DNA from: Gemmatimonadota bacterium
GTDB lineage: Bacteria > Gemmatimonadota > Gemmatimonadetes > Palauibacterales > KS3-K002
Length of the DNA: 64,000 nt
Assembly: GCA_020344215.1 (NCBI GenBank)
Contig: CP070815.1
Span: 4,149,057 to 4,213,056, forward strand
Direction of reading: 5' to 3'
Positions 45,366-53,569 of the stretch are shown here, piece by piece (positions within the stretch are counted from its first letter, which is position 1; each line of letters opens with the position of its first letter). Under the pieces are notes generated by a model. It was not told the origin of the DNA and did no database searches. It saw only the letters and a list, made by a program, of their open reading frames with translations. The position numbers were made by a program, and so were the translations under genes.

Positions 45366-46766
45366 GTGGGCGGATTCTTCGGAGTAGTATCCCGCACCGA
45401 CTGCGTAGCCGACCTGTACTACGGAACCGACTACCACACCCATCTCGGTACGATGCGCGGCGGCCTCGCCGTCCAGAACGGCCAAGGGATCACGCGCTTC
45501 ATCCACGACATCACGAACGCCCAGTTCCGCTCCAAGTTCGAGGATGACCTGCCCAAGCTGTGGGGCTCCTCAGGGATTGGCGTGATCAGCGACTACGACG
45601 ATCAGCCGCTGATCATCCGCTCGCACCACGGCGCCTACGCCATCGTGACGGTAGCCAAGCTCGAGAATCTGGCTGATCTCGTCGCCTCCGCACTCAAGCG
45701 CGGCGCGCACTTCTCGGAGATGAGCGGCGAGGAAGCGAGTCCTACCCAGGTCGTCGCCAACCTGATCGATCAGGGAGACAGCCTCGTCGATGGCATCCAG
45801 AGCGCACAAGATGCGATCAAGGGATCTTGCTCGATCCTTCTCCTCACCGACGACGGCGTCTACGCGGCGCGCGATCTCCTGGGGCGCACGCCCGTCGCCA
45901 TTGGTGAGAAGCCCGGCGCCTTCGCCGTAACCCTGGAGACCTGCGCGCTGGCCAACGTCGGATATCAGGTGAACAGGTACCTCGGCCCCGGCGAGATCGT
46001 GCGCATCACCCAGGACGGCGTGGAGACGTTACGTCCGCCCGGGGAGAAGATGCAGATTTGCGGCTTCTTGTGGGTGTACTACGGCTATCCTGCGTCCAAC
46101 TACGAGGGCATCAACGTCGAGGTCGTCCGCTACCGCTGTGGCGGCTTGCTCGCCCAGCGCGACGACGTCGAGATCGACATGGTAGCGGGGATTCCCGACT
46201 CCGGCACCGGCCACGCCATCGGCTACGCCAACGCGGCGGGGATACCGTACGGGAGACCCTTCGTGAAATACACGCCGACCTGGCCTCGGAGCTTCATGCC
46301 TCAGGACCAAAGGGTCCGTGACCTCGTGGCGCGGATGAAGCTGATACCGATCCGCGAGATCATCGAAGGCCGGCGCTTACTGTTCTGCGAGGACTCCATC
46401 GTCAGGGGTACACAGCTCAAAGACATCATCGAGCGCATCTTCGCCTGCGGCGCGAAAGAGGTCCACATGCGACCCGCTTGTCCGCCCCTCATCTTCAGCT
46501 GCAAGTTCCTCAACTTCTCGCGCTCGAAGTCGGAGCTCGACCTGGCGGGGCGGAAATCGATCCAGGAGTTGGAGGGCGATGAGCCCGCCGACCTCGACGT
46601 GTACGCGGACCCGGACTCGGAGCCCTACTGTGCTATGGTCGAGCGCACCCGGAAGCGTCTGGGACTCACCACCCTGCGGTACCAGCGGCTAGAAGACCTC
46701 ATCGCCGCCATCGGTCTCCCCAAGCAGAGGGTCTGCACCTACTGCTGGGACGGCGTTGAACCGTAG
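45366..46766 (+). CDS. Amidophosphoribosyltransferase-like protein lacking glutaminase cysteine
   Basis: GTG 45366 follows GGAGGAG; 466 residues. N-terminal half is a class-II amidotransferase fold (GGFFGVVSRTDCVADLYYG), where the catalytic N-terminal Cys expected after Met is Gly. C-terminal half is a PRTase (LLFCEDSIVRGTQLKDIIERI), and the four candidate Fe-S cysteines remain: QICGF, MRPACPP, IFSCKF and the final CTYCWDG. PurF makes phosphoribosylamine from PRPP and glutamine. This form could only use ammonia, or have lost synthetase function and be regulatory or have another nucleophile. It is 39 bp downstream of the sugar kinase. Confidence 0.85.
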   Translation: MGGFFGVVSRTDCVADLYYGTDYHTHLGTMRGGLAVQNGQGITRFIHDITNAQFRSKFEDDLPKLWGSSGIGVISDYDDQPLIIRSHHGAYAIVTVAKLENLADLVASALKRGAHFSEMSGEEASPTQVVANLIDQGDSLVDGIQSAQDAIKGSCSILLLTDDGVYAARDLLGRTPVAIGEKPGAFAVTLETCALANVGYQVNRYLGPGEIVRITQDGVETLRPPGEKMQICGFLWVYYGYPASNYEGINVEVVRYRCGGLLAQRDDVEIDMVAGIPDSGTGHAIGYANAAGIPYGRPFVKYTPTWPRSFMPQDQRVRDLVARMKLIPIREIIEGRRLLFCEDSIVRGTQLKDIIERIFACGAKEVHMRPACPPLIFSCKFLNFSRSKSELDLAGRKSIQELEGDEPADLDVYADPDSEPYCAMVERTRKRLGLTTLRYQRLEDLIAAIGLPKQRVCTYCWDGVEP

Positions 46767-46842
46767 ACCCGTGCAGCCGATGCCCTAACTGGCCACCTCT
46801 TACGACCAGCAAACGACCGTCCGCAGTGAAGAAGAGGGCGTT

Positions 46843-47184
46843 ATGAACAAGCTTCAGGACATATCGCGCAGACGCAAAGCCGCTCATGCCAAGCTCCTCG
46901 AGCTCGACTCCGAGGTCTACAAGGCGTTCCTCAAGATGGAGGAAGCCGCCTTCTCGGACGGCGCTCTGCCAAGGAAGGTCAAGGAGCTGATCGCAACGGG
47001 GATATCGGTGGTGATCGATTGTGAATCTTGCATGCAGTGGCATATCGAGCAGGCGAGGATCGCCGGCGCCACCAAGCAGGAGGTGCTCGAGGCGGTGGAG
47101 GTCGCGATCGAGATGGGCGGCGGGCCGGCCACGGTGTCGGCTCGCTTCGCTCTCGAGGTGATGGACGAGGCATTCCCGGGGTAA
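46843..47184 (+). CDS. Carboxymuconolactone decarboxylase/AhpD-like protein (113 aa)
   Basis: Starting at ATG 46843, the 113-residue protein has the all-helical CMD fold with Cys60, Cys63 and His67 in the CESCMQWHIEQA motif, characteristic of AhpD-like peroxidase cofactors. These proteins reduce peroxides or alkylhydroperoxidase reductants using the CxxC. It lies 76 bp after the PurF-like gene and could be cotranscribed. No carboxymuconolactone pathway gene is nearby, so redox function is more likely. Confidence 0.85.
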   Translation: MNKLQDISRRRKAAHAKLLELDSEVYKAFLKMEEAAFSDGALPRKVKELIATGISVVIDCESCMQWHIEQARIAGATKQEVLEAVEVAIEMGGGPATVSARFALEVMDEAFPG

Positions 47185-47275
47185 ACACCCTCGAGCCCCA
47201 ATCTGTGCGGGCTGACGGAGAGGGACACGCACTCAGACCCGCCAGAAGGCTAGGCCCAGAACTGCTCAACTGGCG

Positions 47276-49036
47276 TTACTCGAACCCGACCAGCGGCAGC
47301 TTGCGGAACAGCCCTGCCCCGGCGAGCACGACGACCACGAAGCAGGCCGCCGCGAGCGACGCCCGGCCGTACAGCAAGAACCCCGTCCCGAAGAGCGCCG
47401 CGTACACCACCAGGGAGCCCAGGAACCAGCAGACGAGCGCCGCCGTGAGGCTCCCCTCCGTGGGCCCCGTCTGGACCGCGCGTCGCCACCCCCGGTTGAA
47501 GGGCCGGATCCTGTCGTAGAACGCCTGCAGTGTCGCCTTGTCGGTCGGCGGCGTGAGCAGCGTGACCGTCAACCACACGACCGTGGTGATGGCGACGCCG
47601 AGTACCAACTTGAGCGACGGGTGCAGGGTCGGAAATCCCAGCGGCTCACGGACGAGCGTGAAGTACACGGCAACCAGGAACGAGATGATCATCGCCGACA
47701 GCTCGCTCCAGGCGTTCACGCGCCACCAGAACCAGCGCAGCAGGAAGATGAGACCGGTGCCCGCCCCGATCTGCAGCAGGATCTGAAACGCCTGCAACGC
47801 GTTCTCGAGCCAGAGCGAGACGATTCCGGCCAGGACGATGAGTATCACCGTGGAGATGCGCCCCACCCTCACGTAGTGGTGCTCGTCACCCTGCGAGTAC
47901 AGGAACCTGCGGTAGAAGTCGTCGACGATGTACGACGCGCCCCAATTCAGATGCGTGCTGATCGTCGACATGTAGGCGGCGGCCAGCGATGCTACGACCA
48001 GACCGAGCAGCCCGTGGGGCAGGAATACCAGCATCGCCGGGTAGGCCAGATCGTGTCGCACGATCGACGGGTCTATTCCCGGGAAGCGGGCGGTGATCGC
48101 TTCCAGGTTCGGATATACGATCAGCGAGGCGAGCGCGACGATGATCCAGGGCCAGGGCCGTAGCGCATAGTGGGCGACGTTGAACCAGAGCGTCGCCCGC
48201 ATCGAGTCCTTCTCGTTACGTGCCGCCAGCATGCGCTGCGCCACGTAACCGCCGCCTCCCGGCTCGGCGCCCGGATACCACACGCTCCACCACTGCACGG
48301 CGACCGGGATGATGAAGATCGGCAGCGCGACCCTCCAATCGGTGAAGTCGGGCAGCAGCGACAGCTTCCCCGAGAGTGCCGGATGTGAGATCAACCCTGC
48401 CAGCCCGCCGACGTCCGGCTGCGCCAGCGAATAGTAGGCCGCGGCGATCGAGCCGATCATCGCGATGGTGAAGAGCAGGAGGTCGGTCACGACGACACCC
48501 CACAGCCCCGACGTGGCCGAATAGATGACCGTGACCGTGCCGGCGATGAGCACAGTCTCGTATTTGCCGATGCCCAGCAACACGCCGGCGATCTTGATCG
48601 CCGCCAGCGTGACGCTGGCCATGATCATCACGTTGAAAAAGACGCCCAGGTAGAGCGCCCGGAACCCGCGCAGGAACGCGGCGATCCCACCGGAATAGCG
48701 CAACTCGTAAAAGCCGATGTCGGTGAACGCGCCCGACCGGCGCCACAGCTTCGCGTAGAAGAAGACTGTGCACATACCCGTGATCAGGAACGCCCACCAC
48801 ATCCAGTTCTGGCTCACGCCGCCGCTGCGCACCAGGTCGGTGACCAGGTTCGGCGTGTCGGTTGAGAACGTGGTGGCGACCATAGAGGTGCCCAGCAGCC
48901 ACCACGGCGCCTTCCGCCCCGAGAGGAAGAACTCCTGCGTTCCCTTCCCGGCGCGCCGCGCGAACACGAGGCCGACGAGCAGGGCGCTCAGGCCGTAGAG
49001 GAAGACCACGAACCAGTCGAGGCTGACGAGCTGCAT
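47276..49036 (-). CDS. SSS-family sodium/solute symporter (586 aa)
   Basis: The protein starts MQLVSLDWFVVFLYGLSALLVG and has about 13-14 membrane helices with the SSS signatures FFLSGRKAPWWLLGTSMVATTFSTDTP and the sodium-site region AAYMSTISTHLNWGASYIVDD. This transporter class includes SGLT-like sugar uptake proteins; the family includes transporters of galactose, sialic acid, myo-inositol and others. Its place inside the glycan island makes sugar uptake likely (galactose, GalNAc or mannose), which is inference. It is divergent from GH92 with 337 bp between them. Confidence 0.88.
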   Translation of the reverse strand: MQLVSLDWFVVFLYGLSALLVGLVFARRAGKGTQEFFLSGRKAPWWLLGTSMVATTFSTDTPNLVTDLVRSGGVSQNWMWWAFLITGMCTVFFYAKLWRRSGAFTDIGFYELRYSGGIAAFLRGFRALYLGVFFNVMIMASVTLAAIKIAGVLLGIGKYETVLIAGTVTVIYSATSGLWGVVVTDLLLFTIAMIGSIAAAYYSLAQPDVGGLAGLISHPALSGKLSLLPDFTDWRVALPIFIIPVAVQWWSVWYPGAEPGGGGYVAQRMLAARNEKDSMRATLWFNVAHYALRPWPWIIVALASLIVYPNLEAITARFPGIDPSIVRHDLAYPAMLVFLPHGLLGLVVASLAAAYMSTISTHLNWGASYIVDDFYRRFLYSQGDEHHYVRVGRISTVILIVLAGIVSLWLENALQAFQILLQIGAGTGLIFLLRWFWWRVNAWSELSAMIISFLVAVYFTLVREPLGFPTLHPSLKLVLGVAITTVVWLTVTLLTPPTDKATLQAFYDRIRPFNRGWRRAVQTGPTEGSLTAALVCWFLGSLVVYAALFGTGFLLYGRASLAAACFVVVVLAGAGLFRKLPLVGFE

Positions 49037-49373
49037 AGGCTAGCGCTCCCGGTGCTCGGTGGGCCGCGGCTTCTTTATACAGCGTGATGCGGCGCCGCGC
49101 CACCGGTCGGGTGTGGGCCGGGAGCCTTTCGCTTCGTGTCGCGCTGCGCGGGGCCAAGACCGGGTGACCGGCCGCCGCGCTCCAAATGCCCGCTCAAGGC
49201 TCCCCGCCCGTACCCTCCCTTCCGCGGTTCCGACTCCGCTCGACGTCACCCGCAGATCCCGGAGTCCCGGCGCTGTCACCACCCCCTTGGCGTGTGGACC
49301 GTCCCCGTCGTATTGTCAGCAAGCCGCACCCATCGCACACAGCAGTAGGCCGAGATTACGAGCTGAGGACGGC
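49037..49373. other. Divergent intergenic region upstream of symporter and GH92 genes
   Basis: About 340 bp that must contain promoters for both genes. GC-rich with several inverted repeats (for example CGGGAGCC/GGCTCCC arms at 49118 and 49198). The frame is open through it toward the GH92 gene but has no family similarity. No clear -10/-35 pair was seen. Confidence 0.45.
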
Positions 49374-52300
49374 ATGATCTCACGGCGCGACATGCTCAAG
49401 ACCAGCGGGGCCGCCCTGGCCGGACTGGCGGCGATCGGCGGCCCCTGGACTCGCCCTACCCTCTCCCGGGACGACGACGACCTCACCCGGTACGTCGACC
49501 CGTTCATCGGCACCGGCGCCCACGGCCACACCTATCCCGGCGCCAACCTGCCCTTCGGCATGGTGCAGGTGGGCCCCGACAACGGGGTGAACGGCTGGGA
49601 CTGGTCCTCGGGCTACCACTGGTCGAGCGATCGGATCGCCGGGTTCAGCCACACCCACCTCAGCGGCACCGGCATCGGCGATATGTACGACATCCTGGTC
49701 ATGCCGACCTTCACCGGGGAACCGCCGCTGGGAGACATCGGCTCACGCTTCTCGCACGAGCGCGAGTCGGCCGAGCCCGGTTACTACTCGGTCGACCTTC
49801 TCGACACCGGCATCACGGCAGCGCTCACCGCTACCGAGCGAGTCGGCCTGCACCGCTACGGCTTCCCCAGTCCGCCCCGCGGCCTGCGCGCTTCGGTCAT
49901 CGTCGATCTGGGCCATTCCTTGAACTGGGACCGGCCCACCGACACGATGGTCATCGTCGAGAGCCCCACGCTGATCAGCGGCTACCGCATGTCCAGCGGC
50001 TGGGCACCCAACCAACAGGTGTACTTCGCCCTCAGCTTCTCGCGGCCCTTCCGATCACACTGGCTGGAGAGCGAGTGGGCCGGAGCGGCATCGCGACCCG
50101 AACTCCAGGGCACTCACGTCAAGGGATGCTTCCAGTTCATGGGCGCAACCGACCAGCGTATCGTCGTGAAGGTCGCAATCTCGCCGGTCAGCATCGAAGC
50201 TGCGAAGCAGAACCTCCGTCGCGAAGCTCCAGGCTGGAACTTCGATGATGTTCAGCGTGACGCGCGGGAGGCCTGGAACCGAACTCTGCGCTGCGTTCGA
50301 GTGACGACCTCGAGTGACGAGCAGAAGACTCTTCTCTATACGGCGCTCTACCACTCGCTACTGGCGCCTCAGCTCTTCTGCGACGTTGACGGCACCTACC
50401 GCGGGCCCGACGGTCAGGTGCACGAGGCGCGTGGCTTCCGGAACCACACGGTCTATTCGCTCTGGGACACCTTCAGGGCCGAACACCCACTGCTCACGCT
50501 GATCCAGCCCGAGCGGGTCGATGATCTCGTACAGTCGATGATGGCGTTCTATAGAGAGAACGGTCTTCTGCCCGTGTGGTCGCTGGCCGGCAATGAGACG
50601 AACACCATGATCGGCTATCACTCGGTACCGGTCATCCTCGACGCCTGGTCAAAGGGGCTCACCAGCCTGGAGCCCAGAGAGGCGCTATCGGCAATGATCG
50701 AGAGCGCCACCCAGGACGCCGGGGGGCTGCGCTTCTACAAGTGGCCGGCGCCTACTTCCGTCGAAGAAGCCGTCGAGCGGGAAACCAGATCGAGCCTGCG
50801 GCGCGTCGCGAACATCGAGAGCAGGCATGTCCGGCCGATGGGCACGATCGTCAGCGGCTACGAGCTTACACTCGGCGGCAACAAGATCATCTATCACTCG
50901 CCGGTGCCAGCGGCCCGCTTCGCGCTCATCGCTCGCACGGAGGATGAGCCGCTACCCATCGAGTGGGAGACAGGCGCGGTGCCCGAGTTCACCCAATCCA
51001 AGGTGTCCTTCCTCTGGCTGGCCGGGATCCACGCCAGCGAGCAGGGCCGCCGCTTCCAGCTCGCGGTGAACGGCGAGCGCTGGTTCAGATTCGACACACC
51101 GAACGCGGAGGACCGGAGCTTCAGCGCGAGAGGCCCGCGAGGGGCGACGCTCACCTTCCGGGCAACCCACATCGATCAGTACGACGATCTCTTCGGCTTC
51201 ATGTACTTGACCCTCCCGGCGTCCGCTGTCGAATCCGGCCAGCGCCTGCGTCTCAGGTTGACCGGCGACTCTGAGGGCACACGCGATTGGCTCATGACCT
51301 TCGAGTACCCCCTGGTGTCCCGCCTCAGTGCCGAAAACGTGTACGGGTTCGTAGAAGAGGGCGGTGAAGTGCGCCAGCTCGTGCGCTTGGACATCGAGCA
51401 CTACGCCGCGCCGACGGAGGCGCTGGTCTACGTCAGGCGCGGCAGGCCGGTGGAAACACGACTGGCTTTTGGCAACAATCGCCTACTCCTCCCGGTGATA
51501 CCGGCCGATCGCGACATACACACGGCGGTGAACGTGCAGCGCGTCGCTGAGCCGGCCCTGGAAACCGAGCTGCAGCTGCGGCCGGTCCGGCCCTATAACT
51601 ACATCCCGGCGGATTGGGAGAACGAGTCCGTCTCCAAGACTCTAGAGTACGCATTCGACGATTGGTGTATCGCGCGGCTGGCGGAAGCGCTGGGCGAGAA
51701 CTATGATGCCGAACTCTTCTACCAGCGTGCGGCTTTCTACCGCAACTTGTTCGACCGTTCCAGTGGCTTCATGCGCGGCAGGCTTGCCGATGGCAATTGG
51801 ACGGAGCCGTTCTCACCCACGGCGGCATCACACCGCCAAGACGAGTACACGGAAGGCAATGCCTGGCAGTACTCCTGGTTCGTGCCGCACGACGTCCGTG
51901 GTCTGATCGAGCTCATGGGCGGGCGCCAGGCGTTCATCGCGAAGCTGGACGAGCTGTTCGAGCGTTCCTCGGAGCTCGAAGGCACGGCTCCTCCCGACAT
52001 CAGCGGGATGATCGGGCAGTACGCGCACGGCAACGAGCCGAGTCACCACATCGCCTACCTCTACGCCTATGCCGGTGCGCCGTGGAAGACACAGGAGCGT
52101 GTGCGCCAGATCACCGAGACCCTCTACGGGACAACGCCGGACGGGTTGCCTGGCAACGAAGACTGCGGCCAGATGTCGGCCTGGTACATTCTCAGCGCTA
52201 TCGGCCTCTATCCCGTGAATCCGGCCGACGCCACTTATGTGATCGGTTCGCCACATTACGAGCGGGTCACCTTGAAGCCCGAGGGCGGAGAGGAGTTCAC

Positions 52301-52499
52301 GGTCGAAGCATCGGGCGTCTCGTCGGCGAACAAGTACATCCAATCCGCCACGCTTAACGGCCAACCGCTCGAACGCTGTTACATCACTCACGACGAGATC
52401 GCTGCCGGCGGCACGCTTGTCCTTACGATGGGCGACAGGCCGAACACGAACTGGGCCGTCGGCGAATCGGACGTACCGCCGTCTATGACGCCGGCCTGA
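49374..52499 (+). CDS. GH92 alpha-mannosidase with inserted domain (1041 aa)
   Basis: ATG 49374 with GAGG; a Tat signal (ISRRDMLKTSGAALAGLAA) directs export. GH92 features: DPFIGTGAHGHTYPGANLPFGMVQVGPDNG, HTHLSGTGIGD, NGLLPVWSLAGNETNTMIGYHSVPVI, the GYIPAD-like NYIPADWENESVSKTLEYAFDDW, and the EDCGQMSAWYILSAIGLYPV active-site region. GH92 enzymes are calcium-dependent exo-mannosidases on N-glycans. Normally about 750 residues; here an additional segment of about 280 residues (460-738) sits between the KWPAP and NYIPAD regions, containing a beta-rich unit (RFQLAVNGERWFRFDTP...). The insert has no recognised family and might bind carbohydrate. Confidence 0.9.
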   Translation: MISRRDMLKTSGAALAGLAAIGGPWTRPTLSRDDDDLTRYVDPFIGTGAHGHTYPGANLPFGMVQVGPDNGVNGWDWSSGYHWSSDRIAGFSHTHLSGTGIGDMYDILVMPTFTGEPPLGDIGSRFSHERESAEPGYYSVDLLDTGITAALTATERVGLHRYGFPSPPRGLRASVIVDLGHSLNWDRPTDTMVIVESPTLISGYRMSSGWAPNQQVYFALSFSRPFRSHWLESEWAGAASRPELQGTHVKGCFQFMGATDQRIVVKVAISPVSIEAAKQNLRREAPGWNFDDVQRDAREAWNRTLRCVRVTTSSDEQKTLLYTALYHSLLAPQLFCDVDGTYRGPDGQVHEARGFRNHTVYSLWDTFRAEHPLLTLIQPERVDDLVQSMMAFYRENGLLPVWSLAGNETNTMIGYHSVPVILDAWSKGLTSLEPREALSAMIESATQDAGGLRFYKWPAPTSVEEAVERETRSSLRRVANIESRHVRPMGTIVSGYELTLGGNKIIYHSPVPAARFALIARTEDEPLPIEWETGAVPEFTQSKVSFLWLAGIHASEQGRRFQLAVNGERWFRFDTPNAEDRSFSARGPRGATLTFRATHIDQYDDLFGFMYLTLPASAVESGQRLRLRLTGDSEGTRDWLMTFEYPLVSRLSAENVYGFVEEGGEVRQLVRLDIEHYAAPTEALVYVRRGRPVETRLAFGNNRLLLPVIPADRDIHTAVNVQRVAEPALETELQLRPVRPYNYIPADWENESVSKTLEYAFDDWCIARLAEALGENYDAELFYQRAAFYRNLFDRSSGFMRGRLADGNWTEPFSPTAASHRQDEYTEGNAWQYSWFVPHDVRGLIELMGGRQAFIAKLDELFERSSELEGTAPPDISGMIGQYAHGNEPSHHIAYLYAYAGAPWKTQERVRQITETLYGTTPDGLPGNEDCGQMSAWYILSAIGLYPVNPADATYVIGSPHYERVTLKPEGGEEFTVEASGVSSANKYIQSATLNGQPLERCYITHDEIAAGGTLVLTMGDRPNTNWAVGESDVPPSMTPA

Positions 52500-52536
52500 G
52501 GGCTCACAGCATCAGCGACGGCCGCGTCCTTGCCCG

Positions 52537-53442
52537 CTACGAGAGGTTCGCAGGATAGAGACCTGCGTCGATCAGTTCCCTGAGCTTGGCTTCGACGTAC
52601 GGCCTGTCCTCGCGGTGGGTGACGCCCAGCCAGGGACCTGGCGTCGCGATGACCCGGACCCGCACCGCGCCGGCCGCGATCAGGTCGTTCACCGAATTGC
52701 TCAGATAGAACTCGGCGTCCCGGTCGTCGCCGTGCTCGCCGAGGAAGCGCGCGAACTCCCGTTCCAGCAGTGAGAACGAGGCCGGCGTCGCCGCCCACAG
52801 GTTCATCGAGACGGTCTCGTCGCCCGTCAGGTCGTAGAGCTCCCCGTCCACGGTGACGCCGGACAAGCTGCCCCCCGTCTCGCGGATGTCCTTCACCTCG
52901 CTCACCCGTGCCAGGTAACCGCTGGCGTCGACCTCGCACACGGCGCGTGACACGCCGCCGTGCGGGGACAGCGTATCGCGCAACGTGTAACCGGCCGCGG
53001 CGAACTCGGCCGCTCCCGACCCGGCGACGCTTCGCAGGTGCTCCGCCAGTAGCTCGTACGCCGTCGCGCCATAGAAGTCGTCGGCGTTCATCACGACGAA
53101 CGGACCCGACACCGCGGAGCGCGCGGCAAGAACCGCGTGGCCGGTGCCCCACGGCTTGCGGCGGCCAGCAGGCACAGTCAAGCCCGGCGGTACGTCATCC
53201 GTCTCCTGATACGCGAAAGCGAGGGAGGACGACCCTCCGAACCGGCGCTCCAGCCGCTCCCGGAACACCGCTTCCAGCTCGCGCCGGATCACCAGCACTA
53301 CGCCCGAGTACCCGGCCCGGAGCGCATCGTAGATCCCGTAGTCCAACAGGGTCTCGCCGCCCGGCCCGACGGGCTCCAACTGCTTGAGCCCGCCGTAGCG
53401 GCTGCCGATCCCCGCCGCGAGCACTACCAGCGTCAGCTGCAT
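52537..53442 (-). CDS. Sugar nucleotidyltransferase
   Basis: Starting at ATG 53442 (MQLTLVVLAAGIGSRYGG), the 301-residue protein has the NTP-transferase Rossmann motif LVVLAAGIGSRYGGLKQL, an active-site lysine region in GGLKQLEPVGPGGETLL, and VVMNADDFYG as the metal-binding Asp region. It attaches NMP to a sugar-1-phosphate. In a locus with a GHMP kinase it would make a UDP-sugar such as UDP-GalNAc or UDP-galactose from the kinase product, but it lacks features that fix the sugar or nucleotide. It ends 38 bp from the end of the convergent GH92 gene. Confidence 0.85.
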   Translation of the reverse strand: MQLTLVVLAAGIGSRYGGLKQLEPVGPGGETLLDYGIYDALRAGYSGVVLVIRRELEAVFRERLERRFGGSSSLAFAYQETDDVPPGLTVPAGRRKPWGTGHAVLAARSAVSGPFVVMNADDFYGATAYELLAEHLRSVAGSGAAEFAAAGYTLRDTLSPHGGVSRAVCEVDASGYLARVSEVKDIRETGGSLSGVTVDGELYDLTGDETVSMNLWAATPASFSLLEREFARFLGEHGDDRDAEFYLSNSVNDLIAAGAVRVRVIATPGPWLGVTHREDRPYVEAKLRELIDAGLYPANLS

Positions 53443-53513
53443 GCGGCCATCGTAACCCCAGCGAGCAGGGAATTCCACGGTCGGCGGTCGGGCGGCATCT
53501 CAAGAGCACAGAC

Positions 53514-53546
53514 GAGAGCCCCGGCGTCGCCAACCGCCGGGGCTCT
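53514..53546 (-). terminator. Long GC-rich hairpin after the Asp-box protein gene
   Basis: GAGAGCCCCGGCG (53514-53526) pairs perfectly over 13 bp with CGCCGGGGCTCTC (53534-53546). On the minus strand it follows the stop at 53570 by 24 bp; the following bases (GTCTGTGCTCTT) make a weak U-tract. Confidence 0.65.
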
Positions 53547-53569
53547 CAACATCCCGCACGGACCGGGGA

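Noticed and set aside
53478..53496. Possible further heptad array (GGTCGGC GGTCGGG)
   Set aside because: Only two GC-rich copies, not distinguishable from chance in this composition.
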